Below, piece by piece: positions 43,665 through 52,329 of a DNA stretch of 64,000 nt (positions are counted from its first letter, which is position 1; each line of letters begins with the position of its first letter). A model generated the notes under the pieces. It did no database searches. It was not told where the DNA came from and saw nothing but the letters and a program-made list of their open reading frames with translations. The translations under genes and the position numbers were made by a program. Source of the stretch: CAYQUO01 sp964420835 (GTDB lineage Bacteria > Chloroflexota > Anaerolineae > Anaerolineales > Anaerolineaceae); assembly GCA_964420835.1 (NCBI GenBank), contig CAYQUO010000002.1:155733-219732 (forward strand), given 5' to 3'.

Positions 43665-44030
43665 ATGAAGATGTCTGAACCGATCCATGTAACAGACGCG
43701 GAATTTGAAAAGGTGGTGCTGCAATCCGACAAACCGGTGGTGGTCGATTTTTGGGCGCCCTGGTGTGGCCCCTGCCAGATGATCGCCCCGACCCTGGAAA
43801 AGATTGCCAAGGAACAGGACGGCAAACTGCTGGTCGTCAAGGTCAACACCGACGAGAACCCCCAATGGGCGATGAAATACGGCGTGCAGGGCATCCCCAA
43901 CATGCTGTTCATGCACAAGGGCAAGGTGGTACACCAGCAGGTGGGAGCATTGCCCGAACCCATGTTCCGCCAGGTGCTGGATGCCTTCCTTGCTGTGATC
44001 GCTCCGGAGAATTCAACCCCAACACCGTAG
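43665..44030 (+). CDS. trxA: Thioredoxin
   Basis: The 121-residue protein has the thioredoxin active site FWAPWCGPCQMIAP and the cis-Pro loop GIPNMLF. It reduces disulfides in the cytoplasm; there is no signal peptide. GGAG lies just before the ATG at 43665; the Met at 43671 is an alternative start. It is a single gene closed by a terminator-like hairpin. Confidence 0.93.
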   Translation: MKMSEPIHVTDAEFEKVVLQSDKPVVVDFWAPWCGPCQMIAPTLEKIAKEQDGKLLVVKVNTDENPQWAMKYGVQGIPNMLFMHKGKVVHQQVGALPEPMFRQVLDAFLAVIAPENSTPTP

Positions 44031-44073
44031 GGAAAGCCGGCAGGGTGCACCATGGAAGGGTGGCACCTGAAGA

Positions 44074-44101
44074 AAAAAGGCGCCTGGAAGGGCACCTTTT
44101 T
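44074..44101 (+). terminator. Terminator-like hairpin after trxA
   Basis: GGCGCC (44079-44084) and GGCACC (44091-44096) pair with one mismatch around a 6-nt loop and are flanked by A and T runs, so it could terminate in both directions. It is 44 nt after the stop. Confidence 0.6.
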
Positions 44102-44179
44102 GGGGGTTAAGGGGGATGGGAGCGAAACCAATTTTCCATTGCCCTTGCACCGATTCAGAATAAACAGGATAATTCCAGT

Positions 44180-45628
44180 ATGAATACCCCATACGTTACA
44201 CGAACCCTCACGGCCCTCACCATGGCATCAGCCTTCCTGCTTGCTGCCTGTAGCCCGCCGAGGATGCCCGCTGCACCCGCATCCACCCTGCCCCCGCCGG
44301 CGGTGGCGGTGATAACGCAAACCGCAGCCCCGTTGCCGCCAGCCGGTACGGAAGGGGGCCAAGCGGAAGAAGCGGCGCCGGCGGAAACGCCTGCCCCCGC
44401 GAAGCCCCCCGCCAGCCTGCCCCTGCCGCCGCCGGACGAAGCCTCAGCCCGCCTGCAGGTGGCGGATGGCTTTGCCATCCGGGTGTTCGCTCAGGGGTTG
44501 GCCGGCAGGCCGCGTTTCATGGCCTTTGGGCCGGATGGGGCGCTGTACCTTTCGCTTACCGCAGCCGGCAGGATCGTCCGCCTGCCTGATGAGGACGGCG
44601 ACGGCCTGGCCGATTCCATCCAGGTGGCGGCGGAAGGCCTTAACCAGCCGCATGGCTTGGAATGGCAGGGGGACTGGCTGTATGTGGCAGAGAATGACCG
44701 GGTTGCGCGGCTGAGCTCCACTGCCGGCGATGGGGTTTTGGATGTGAAGGAATTGGTGACCGACAACATCCCTGGCGGCGGAGGACACTTCACCCGCACC
44801 ATCCACTTTGGACCGGACGGGAAGATTTACGTCAGCGCGGGCTCAAGTTGTAATGTATGTGCCGAAACCGACCCGCGCCGGGCGGCCATTTTGCGTTTTA
44901 ACGCCGACGGTTCCATCCCCGCGGACAACCCGTTCGCGATGGATGCCGACCCCCGCTGGCGATCGCTATGGGCTTGGGGCCTGCGCAACAGTGTGGACTT
45001 CCTGTGGACTCCTTCGGGGCAGATGTGGGCCAATATGAACGGGCGCGACAACCTGCTGGACGCTGATGGCATGCCAGACAACCTGCTGGACGCTGATGGC
45101 ATGCCAGACAACCTGCCCCCCGAAGCTATTGTGATTCCCGTTCAGGCCGGTCGTTCCCATGGCTGGCCGTACTGCTATACCGCCGTGCAGGGGGTTAACA
45201 GCGAGGGTGACCTGCAGGTGCTGGACCTGCAATCCGGCCTGGCGCTGCCTGACGGCTTCGACTGCAGCCAGGCCGTGCCGGCCCTCTTCACCGGCCCGGC
45301 GCACAGCGCCCCCCTGGGCATGACCCTTGGTGCTGCTGGAAATTTTCCGGAGCAGTACCTGCCGGACCTGTATGTTGCCCTCCACGGCTCATGGAACGTG
45401 CAAAACCCCGCCAACATCCGCGACTGCAGGGTGGAACGGGTGATCATTGAGAGCGGGCTGCCGGTGCGCAGTGAACCATTCGTGAACGGCTGGCGGGCGG
45501 ACGGGCAGTCCTGCGGCAGCCCATCCGCCTTTGGCCGGCCGGCGGATGTCATCTTTGGTCCGAATGGTGCAATGTATATTTCCGATGACGCCGGGGGGCG
45601 GGTGTACCGCCTGGTCCATACGCCGTGA
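44180..45628 (+). CDS. PQQ-dependent sugar/sorbosone dehydrogenase-like lipoprotein
   Basis: The 482-residue protein has a lipobox (FLLAACS), a Pro/Ala linker, then a six-blade propeller of the sorbosone/glucose dehydrogenase type: GLARPRF-like AGRPRFMAFGPDGALY, LNQPHGLEWQGDWLYVAEND, GGGGHFTRTIHFGPDGKIYV, SSCNVCAE and the ending NGAMYISDDAGGRVYRL. Such enzymes oxidise aldoses outside the membrane with PQQ; whether PQQ is bound here is not shown. A 30-bp tandem duplication (45047-45106) repeats DNLLDADGMP in a loop. Confidence 0.82.
   Translation: MNTPYVTRTLTALTMASAFLLAACSPPRMPAAPASTLPPPAVAVITQTAAPLPPAGTEGGQAEEAAPAETPAPAKPPASLPLPPPDEASARLQVADGFAIRVFAQGLAGRPRFMAFGPDGALYLSLTAAGRIVRLPDEDGDGLADSIQVAAEGLNQPHGLEWQGDWLYVAENDRVARLSSTAGDGVLDVKELVTDNIPGGGGHFTRTIHFGPDGKIYVSAGSSCNVCAETDPRRAAILRFNADGSIPADNPFAMDADPRWRSLWAWGLRNSVDFLWTPSGQMWANMNGRDNLLDADGMPDNLLDADGMPDNLPPEAIVIPVQAGRSHGWPYCYTAVQGVNSEGDLQVLDLQSGLALPDGFDCSQAVPALFTGPAHSAPLGMTLGAAGNFPEQYLPDLYVALHGSWNVQNPANIRDCRVERVIIESGLPVRSEPFVNGWRADGQSCGSPSAFGRPADVIFGPNGAMYISDDAGGRVYRLVHTP
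45047..45106 (+). repeat. Two perfect 30-bp tandem units within a gene
   Basis: Units 45047-45076 and 45077-45106 are identical and keep the reading frame, adding ten residues (DNLLDADGMP). A further partial unit follows (GACAACCTGC). Perfect identity suggests a recent replication-slippage event. Confidence 0.95.
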
Positions 45629-45882
45629 GAACACGGGAAACCTGAACCTCCGACCCCCAGGGGGAAATATTGCTTAATGGATGATTGACATTATAATCAG
45701 GAAAAAAAGAGGGGTCCATTTTTCATGATCCCGGCAATCCATTCGTGACAATGCGGATCGACCTGACAGGTGATTGGAGGGTGTCCAGATCCAAGACCTT
45801 CTGTTGCTCCGCACTCACGATGCCCACGGCAACCATGGAAAGACCCGGGGTTGCCCATCAAATAATGAAAGGGAAAAGAGCC

Positions 45883-46947
45883 ATGAAAACCAGACACTAT
45901 CAAATACCTTTCCTGTTGTTTATGATCTCCTTGATCAGCCTTGCCTGCCAGGTCCCGTTCGGGAAAAGCGACAAGGGATCAGATTCACCCACGCCACTCC
46001 CAGCCCCCACATCAGTTGCAACCCTGCGCCAGTGGGCTTCTAAGGCAAGGGCCAGTTCACAATACAGCGATCCGAACTGGGCCGCTTCACAGGCAACCGG
46101 TGCACCGAATGTCAAGAACTGTCTGGATGATGTCAACGCCTGGGCTTCCTCCTCTTCGAGCGGAAAGGACTGGATCGAATTGACCTATGACACCCCGGTA
46201 TATCCCTCGGAGATCAACATCCATATTAGTTACAATCCCTCACAGGTGGTCGATGTGCAGATCATCGATGTCAATGATAAAGCCTATTCCGTTTTGAAAA
46301 CCGACCCCGTTGAGGTCACTGAGTGCCCATATGTTCTTCAGATCTCGTTCGACCAGGGGAAAAAGGTGCTTGCCAAAAAGGTGAAGATCTTCATTGACCA
46401 GAGCGTTCTTGGCCTGGGATGGAATGAGATCGACGCTGTCGAACTGGTTGGCCAGCCTGGAGAAGGCGGAGCGATGGAATTGCCCTCAGAACCTCCAAGC
46501 ATTGACCAGCCCAAGGCCAGTGTTAATTCTCCCTATCAACCAGGCGACCTGGAACCCGGCTCTTTTGCCTATGATGTCACCGGTTATGAAAACGATACCA
46601 TCAAGGGAAATAACGTCGTATACCAATCCACCGATCTTACTTATGTGGTGGGACTGATCAGCAATACCGGGCGTTATGTCGTGTCGCTCTTTTTGCCCAC
46701 AACCGGCCTGGAGCAGGGAGCCGCCCGGTTGATCCCTTACGCAGAGGCTTCAGAAAGCAATAAACTTACCGCTGTGATTGCCATTAATGCCTTCCTCTAT
46801 ATTTCGGACAGCGGGGAGATCGATGTCCAATCCGACCCAAACACCGGGAGGTTCACCGGGGTGTTTTCCTTTGATGCGCACAGCAAGGACTTTGCAGATC
46901 GAAGCGTGGTGGTCGCAGGCGCGGTGAATGACATCCCACTTCAATAA
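45883..46947 (+). CDS. Secreted lipoprotein with discoidin-like region
   Basis: The 354-residue protein starts at 45883 (MKTRHYQIPFLLFMISLISL then lipobox AC). Residues about 50-200 contain ASSQYSDPNWAASQATGAPN, WIELTYDTPVYPSEINIHIS and GWNEIDAVELVG, a pattern seen in galactose-binding/discoidin-like jelly-roll domains of surface proteins. The rest is unassigned. The frame opens at 45745 but the signal peptide and GGGAAAAGAG site favour 45883. Confidence 0.7.
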   Translation: MKTRHYQIPFLLFMISLISLACQVPFGKSDKGSDSPTPLPAPTSVATLRQWASKARASSQYSDPNWAASQATGAPNVKNCLDDVNAWASSSSSGKDWIELTYDTPVYPSEINIHISYNPSQVVDVQIIDVNDKAYSVLKTDPVEVTECPYVLQISFDQGKKVLAKKVKIFIDQSVLGLGWNEIDAVELVGQPGEGGAMELPSEPPSIDQPKASVNSPYQPGDLEPGSFAYDVTGYENDTIKGNNVVYQSTDLTYVVGLISNTGRYVVSLFLPTTGLEQGAARLIPYAEASESNKLTAVIAINAFLYISDSGEIDVQSDPNTGRFTGVFSFDAHSKDFADRSVVVAGAVNDIPLQ

Positions 46948-46995
46948 GAAGAAAAACTCTTATCCATCCTTCTTGTTTTTGCCCGCCTTGTTCTT

Positions 46996-47030
46996 GAAGC
47001 CCGGCTTTCCGTTCACCGGAGCCGGGCTTC
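46996..47030. terminator. Bidirectional hairpin between convergent genes
   Basis: GAAGCCCGGCT (46996-47006) and AGCCGGGCTTC (47020-47030) form an 11-bp perfect stem with a 13-nt loop between the lipoprotein gene and the convergent methyltransferase gene. No long T-run follows, so it is a probable rather than certain terminator. Confidence 0.55.
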
Positions 47031-47078
47031 TCCCAATCATCCTGGCGGGCTGGCGGGTTGCAGGCCGGGTCAGCCTTT

Positions 47079-47753
47079 TCAGGATATTTTTCTGTGGTCA
47101 TCGTTAGTTGGAACGGACTTGATCGCGCTGATGGCCACGAAGGCGCCCTCACCGCACCCGGTACGAACCTGGAAAGCCGCTTCGCGGTCGTTCGAAGCCT
47201 CAAAAATGGTCTGACAGAACTGCAATTCAGCAAAACCGGCCTGCTGAACAAACGTGGCGACCTCCGGCGCGGAGTAAAAATGGGCTTCCTTATAGAAGCG
47301 GCTTGAGGCTTTCCGGGATTCGTACAATTTGCCCAGGGCGCTATCCCTATCGATAAAGCCGAGGATCATCCTGCCACCGAACTTGATGATCCTTCCAACT
47401 TCCTGAAGCAACAGGGCCACGTCCTTAACAAAGCAGATGACCGTGACCAGCAAGACAAAATCGAATTGACCGGCGATAAAAGGGAGGTGTTCGCCAAGAG
47501 CCTGGCAAATTGATGTGTTCTTCGCTTTTGCGACCAGTGCCATGTTCCGGGCGGGTTCAACGCCTAATTGGATGCCTAACGGGGTTGCGAACCTTGCGGT
47601 TCCAATGCCAACCTCCACGCCCAACCCGGCTGGGGGGACGAAACTGCGCAATGCCTTGACCTCTGCCTGGTAGGCTTGCCGGTTTTCGTCGAACCAGCGA
47701 TCATATTCGACTGTGTGCCGGTTAAAAACATCAACCCCGTTCAGTGTGCTCAT
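47079..47753 (-). CDS. Class I SAM-dependent methyltransferase
   Basis: The 224-residue protein has the SAM-binding motif I GLGVEVGIGTARFATPLG, the Asp/Glu-containing LGVEPARNM, and FDFVLLVTVICFVKD (motif II region) typical of UbiE/Methyltransf_11 enzymes. The substrate is unknown. The opening FNRHTVEYDRWFDEN is common in such enzymes. Confidence 0.82.
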   Translation of the reverse strand: MSTLNGVDVFNRHTVEYDRWFDENRQAYQAEVKALRSFVPPAGLGVEVGIGTARFATPLGIQLGVEPARNMALVAKAKNTSICQALGEHLPFIAGQFDFVLLVTVICFVKDVALLLQEVGRIIKFGGRMILGFIDRDSALGKLYESRKASSRFYKEAHFYSAPEVATFVQQAGFAELQFCQTIFEASNDREAAFQVRTGCGEGAFVAISAIKSVPTNDDHRKIS

Positions 47754-47845
47754 CCGGATTACCCATCCTTGAAAAGAGCAAGCCTGCCGACGAGTGGTGC
47801 AAGAGAAAGTCGGTGGGGGAGCAGGCTTTTGTTATGAAAGCAAGT

Positions 47846-48853
47846 TTACGGCTGCCAGGAAGGCATGCATGCGAATTCACCGTCCTGCAGGTGTAAAAGA
47901 TCACGGGTTTCTTTCGTTCGGAGGTCCAGGATGGATATGTTTCCGGGCATGCTGCCGTCACTGATTGCGATCTGCTGTCCATCCGGCGCCCAGGAAAATT
48001 TTGCCGATTCAGAATAGATGGGAAGGGTCAATCGCTGAATATTGGCACCATCCCGGGACATGACATAGAGCGCATAGGAGTTGACCTTGCCATCCCGCTC
48101 GGACAAGAACGCCAGGTTCATTCCATCGGGGGACCAAACCGGGCTGATGTTGGCCCACGTGTCATGGGTGAGGGCGACATCTTGGGACCCATGGATGCTT
48201 TTTCTATGGATCTGGCTGGAACCATCGTTGCGTTGTTTTTGTTCCTCCAGGGACATGGTTGCCAGGTATTGGCCATCCGGTGACCAGGCAGGCGTTTGGA
48301 AGAAAAAATCATACGAGGGTTCAGTAAACCCGAAAACCTGTTTCCTTTGCAGATCCAGTATTCTCCACCACCAGAGCCCTTTCGTGTCCGTGGTTAGGAA
48401 AGCGATCTGCTTTCCATCGGGCAGCCAGACCGGAAACTCATTCGCATAGTCTGATGTTAATTGGAGAAGGTCACCACCATCCTCATTCATTCCGAATACC
48501 TGGCTGGTTCCACCCCGCGAGGATGCAAAGGCGATCTTCGTCCCATCCGGCGATCAGGCCGGTTGAACGTCCTGGGAGGGGTGGTTCGTCAATTGCTGTA
48601 AACGGCTCCCATCGGGACAGACCGTGTAAATGTCGGCATCGGTTCTCGTTCTCAGGACAAAGGCGATTTTCCTGCAGTTTGCCGGTTGCGTTGTGCCCGT
48701 AGGGGCCATGGTGGGCAGAGGTACAGGCGAAGAAGTGCGTGGCAATGGTGTTGCATCTGCAGCACCCGAGGGAATCGGCCTTCCACAGGAGGAGAAGAAC
48801 AACCCAGCCATGATCAGCCAGGTCGGCAACAAAAAGGGACGGTTTTTTATCAT
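47846..48853 (-). pseudogene. TolB-like WD40 lipoprotein broken by an in-frame stop
   Basis: The frame encodes a lipobox signal peptide (MAGLFFSSC), a linker and TolB/WD40-like repeats with PAWSPDG and PVWSPDG motifs. At 48554-48556 (minus strand) the codon is TGA where the sister repeats have TGG for Trp; upstream DVQPA and downstream SPDGTKIAF stay in the same frame. A single G-to-A change explains the break. Everything else is intact, so the loss is recent, or the base is a sequencing error. Other genes here use TGA as stop, so recoding is unlikely. Confidence 0.82.
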
Positions 48854-48988
48854 CTCTTCTCTGTTATTGTAATACACATTATAAGGGATGTGGAGGGGGC
48901 ACCGTTCAGTAATGTATAATACAGTGCGCAGCCGGCCTGGAGAAGCAAACGATGCCCGTGAGCATTTCCAGGCACTTTGAATACATGG

Positions 48989-49693
48989 ATGACACGCATG
49001 AACCTCAAGAAGCGCATTCCCATTTACCTCGCCGGGGTCGGAGTGATGGCCCTGGGGATCACCTTGCTTAATAAATCAGACCTGGGGACCACCCCGCTCA
49101 GTTCCATCCCTTACGTGCTCTCGAAGATCCTGGCTGGCAGAACCTTCCTGACCTTTGGCATGCTCACATTGATGTTCCACACACTTTGTATCGTGTTCCA
49201 GGTCATGGTTTGGAAAAAAATTTCCCTGCAAATGCTTCTGCAGTTGCCGCTGGCCATCGCCTTTTCGGCGCTGCTGGACCTTTTCATGGCCTGGCTGCAG
49301 GTGGGCAACCCCAGCCTTTGGCTGCGGGCAGTTCTGTGTGCCGCCGGAATCACATTATCCGCCCTGGGCATTGTCATCATCGTCAACATGGACCTGATGT
49401 TGCCGGCGCCGGATGCCCTGCCGCGGGCGATAAGCGCACGCATGGGCGTTGAACTTTACAAGGTCAAGATCGCCGGAGATGTGACCTGGGTTGCCCTGAC
49501 CGCCATCCTTTCGCTGGTTTTTCTCCATAACAGCGGGGTGAGGGGTGTTGGCCCGCTGTTGGCGGCAACCTTCACCGGCAAACTGGCGGTGGGGGTGGGA
49601 ACGCTGTTCGCCATGTACTTTACGGGCAGGCTGGTGGGTGTTTTCAAGAAGCGCCTGAAGTTGTTGGAGATGGAACCCTTGGAGGCTGGGTAG
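48989..49693 (+). CDS. YczE/YitT-type membrane protein
   Basis: The about 234-residue protein has five or six membrane segments and the opening IYLAGVGVMALGITLLNKSDLGTTPL, typical of the YczE/YyaS/YitT family of integral membrane proteins of unclear function. The ATG at 48989 or 48998 is more likely than the TTG at 48977; no clear SD is seen. Confidence 0.72.
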   Translation: MTRMNLKKRIPIYLAGVGVMALGITLLNKSDLGTTPLSSIPYVLSKILAGRTFLTFGMLTLMFHTLCIVFQVMVWKKISLQMLLQLPLAIAFSALLDLFMAWLQVGNPSLWLRAVLCAAGITLSALGIVIIVNMDLMLPAPDALPRAISARMGVELYKVKIAGDVTWVALTAILSLVFLHNSGVRGVGPLLAATFTGKLAVGVGTLFAMYFTGRLVGVFKKRLKLLEMEPLEAG

Positions 49694-49770
49694 GGAATGA
49701 TGCCTTACTAAGACAAACCGGAAGAAACAGGAACCCCGGTCGGGCGATGTTTGCCCCTGCAGCCATCCGG

Positions 49771-50991
49771 TTATGCGCAGCCTGCCTGGCAGGCCTGCAG
49801 GTACACATCCCTGCAGACGCACACATTCAACCCCTGACCTCCTGGCGGGACGATCCCATACCGTTGATAGATCCGTGTGAGTTCCCGGGTGAATTCCCGG
49901 TAATAGCCCAGGTCCGGCGTTTTCATCGAGCCCATCACCGGCCGGCCAAAGGGGATCCAAACGGAGGCGATCGGCACGATCCCGTTCGCTGCCAGGTATT
50001 CTGCCCCTTCAAGCACACTCTCGATCGGCTCCAGGCCAATTATGAAGTTACTGCATGCTTTGTTCTTCCCGTGGTGCGAAGCGATATAATGCAGACAGTC
50101 CAAATGACGCTTACGCCCGGTATATTTCATTTTCCCCGGCATGATCCTATTCGCAAGTTCTTCATCCCAGATCTCCAAACTGCAGGAAATCCGGTCAGCA
50201 CCTGCTTCGAATAACGCATCGATATTTTCCGGCTGCTTTGGCGGTGTTGTGTAGACAAGGATCTCACCTCGGACGTTCTTTCTTTCAACACGCTGATCGA
50301 TAGCATGAAGGATATTGGTAATGGTTTTCAGCTCAGCCTGGTCATTGAAGGATGATCCCCCCGTGATCTGAATGCTGTTCGCACACTTCTCTTTGAGGAT
50401 CGCATATTCGGCCATTTCGGCGATATCACCTGGTGATGGATAATCAGGCACGGGCTTCCTTCTCTTCGCCAGCGAGGCGAGCTCGCCGCCCGAAAAGCAA
50501 TACTGGCACGGTTCCCCCAGCCAGGCATAGTCACAATTCCAAAGCAAGGGAAAGGATAGCCACTCGGTCCCCTGCAACACGGCATTCCCGCGAAAGGGCA
50601 ATCCGGATGAGGTTTTCTGCTCGTAAAATCCGGTTGGCTCGAGCAATGCTAACGGGGTCACCTGCTCCTTTTTATGATAGAGTGCCAGGGAACCGCTCTG
50701 ATCTAACTTTATTAAAAAGTCGGCCCTTAATTGGGGCAGGTATTTAAGTTGAGAAATGGTATCCCAATTGATCACGGAGCGGATGTATTCCATGTGGAAA
50801 GAGAGGTCTGTCAGCTGGACGATCGTGCCATCAGGCAACTTGATCGTGTTGCATTCGAGAGGGTTTTTCGACAAGCGTGCAACGCCTGCGTATTTGGCAT
50901 ACACCTCATCCGCAACTCGCACCCCCCTGCTGATCAGCAACGCCTTTAATTCCACGCTGTTGATCTCTTGGTCTTCGTATGGATACAACAT
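49771..50991 (-). CDS. Radical SAM protein with CX8CX2C cluster motif
   Basis: The 406-residue protein has NCDYAWLGEPCQYCFSGGE, an Fe-S motif of the form CX8CX2C instead of the usual CX3CX2C, followed by IQITGGSSFND (the GGE-like SAM motif) and DRISCSLEIWDEE, FIIGLEPIESVLEGAEYL and a barrel pattern. The C-terminus NVCVCRDVYLQACQAGCA has five Cys and may hold an extra cluster. The N-terminal 120 residues are unassigned. AGGTAAGG precedes the ATG. The function is unknown. Confidence 0.72.
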   Translation of the reverse strand: MLYPYEDQEINSVELKALLISRGVRVADEVYAKYAGVARLSKNPLECNTIKLPDGTIVQLTDLSFHMEYIRSVINWDTISQLKYLPQLRADFLIKLDQSGSLALYHKKEQVTPLALLEPTGFYEQKTSSGLPFRGNAVLQGTEWLSFPLLWNCDYAWLGEPCQYCFSGGELASLAKRRKPVPDYPSPGDIAEMAEYAILKEKCANSIQITGGSSFNDQAELKTITNILHAIDQRVERKNVRGEILVYTTPPKQPENIDALFEAGADRISCSLEIWDEELANRIMPGKMKYTGRKRHLDCLHYIASHHGKNKACSNFIIGLEPIESVLEGAEYLAANGIVPIASVWIPFGRPVMGSMKTPDLGYYREFTRELTRIYQRYGIVPPGGQGLNVCVCRDVYLQACQAGCA

Positions 50992-51063
50992 TTTAATGCC
51001 TTACCTGCTGTATAAAAATAATGGTTTACCTAAGAAGTGAATTATGCCCAAGGCGTTCAAATC

Positions 51064-51552
51064 CTATGGAATCTGTTCCATCAATTCCCTGGAGGCTTTC
51101 CCTGTCATGTGCTCGATCAGTACCTCGACCACGCAGAGCCTGTCCCACTCGCGTTCGATCTCCGCACGGCCTTCTGCAAGGTATTCAGGGGAATATTTCT
51201 CCAGGATGCACTCGAGCGCCTGTTGTTTTTCACCCCTTTCGCTGAGGATCCGTGCCCGACCAAAGGCGATGGCGCTGCGGTAATGGGTGGTAAAGGCCTC
51301 GGGAACCACCTGGTCTGCCTGGATAACGCAGAACGAGACCTTGTCATTCTGCCGGATGGCATCCAGTTTGTGCCCCCCGGTCGCACCGTGAAAGTACAGT
51401 TTGCCATCCTGGAAGGCGTAACTGAGCGGGACGGCGTAGGGATAGCCGTTGCCGCCGGCCACAGCCAGCACACCGGAGGAGCACGATTGCAGGATCTTAA
51501 TCGTTTCGGCTGTGGACAATAGCTGGTTTTTCCTTCTCATTTCTCTGAACAT
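51064..51552 (-). CDS. Pyridoxamine 5'-phosphate oxidase-like flavoprotein (Nim-related)
   Basis: The 162-residue protein has the split beta-barrel pattern of PNPOx-like/NimA-related flavin-binding proteins: CSSGVLAVAGGNGYPYAVPLSY, LYFHGATGGHKLDAIRQND and VSFCVI. Some relatives reduce nitroimidazoles; activity here is not shown. The start at 51552 has AAGGA upstream and fits the family; the frame opens at 51657 with no support. Confidence 0.82.
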   Translation of the reverse strand: MFREMRRKNQLLSTAETIKILQSCSSGVLAVAGGNGYPYAVPLSYAFQDGKLYFHGATGGHKLDAIRQNDKVSFCVIQADQVVPEAFTTHYRSAIAFGRARILSERGEKQQALECILEKYSPEYLAEGRAEIEREWDRLCVVEVLIEHMTGKASRELMEQIP

Positions 51553-52249
51553 GGTTTTTTCCTTATGCCTGAATATTGATGAGTTGGGTGCCTGAAAGCC
51601 TGTGTTCCCTGTACGGCATGGCGCTGGCAGGCACCAGGCTTGCCCGGCAAATATCAAGCCAACAATCCCACTCCGGGCCTTGGGCTTCGGAGATCATGGA
51701 CCCGCTTGCACCAGTACCAACAGGTGGATGCTGACGATGCGCAGGGCATTAAGGCGGGTTGAGGGGACCATTGAGGGTTCCATTTGCACGGTCAAACCGT
51801 GTGCACTAATTATAAATTGACCGCCACAAAAAAATAGCCCTTTTCCGTTTGGGAGGGATGTAGTCAATTAAGTGGGCATGGACGGATTGGGTTGTTCATT
51901 TTGGCAATCAACCTGTTTTGTGTTTCCTCCAGGGAAAGGCATACCGAATGAGCCGGAAGGGATGGGGGTTGCTGCCATTGCATTCACGACCATTGCCGGG
52001 GCGCGGGCCATCGGCCCTTGATGGAGCAAGAAACGCAAGTTACGGAACTGGCAACCAATCCAGGCAGCACCGGCAATTTTGGCCGGACACCGGTGTACAA
52101 GGCAGGCCGGAAAGCAACCGGGAAACGAGGGAGATGGTGAATACGACAACCTGATGGGGCATTCCGTAAGCCTTCCGGTGAAAAGGCGCCGGGTTCCTGC
52201 AAACAGCCCTGGCTGCCCTGATCCTTGTGCGTTTCCTGACCCATGGATA
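51553..52249. other. Intergenic region without a supported gene
   Basis: This nearly 700-bp stretch between divergent genes holds only poor ORFs. A small dyad, CACGGT-CAA-ACCGTG (51787-51801), next to an AT-rich TAATTATAAATTGACC patch could be an operator. I see no RNA gene or mobile element. Confidence 0.5.
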
Positions 52250-52279
52250 TTGACGATTGTCAGACAAGTTATGTACAAT
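52250..52279 (+). promoter_or_regulatory. Candidate sigma-70 promoter of the M20 hydrolase gene
   Basis: TTGACG (52250-52255) and TACAAT (52274-52279) are spaced by 18 bp, 50 nt before the start codon of the next gene. Confidence 0.55.
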
Positions 52280-52329
52280 ACAAATAACTGAATTGAACCG
52301 GGGTGACAACCCCCCGAAAATGAGGCCCC

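Noticed and set aside
48554..48556. UGA recoded as Trp
   Set aside because: TGA is used as a normal stop in many genes of the window, so a recoding genetic code is excluded.
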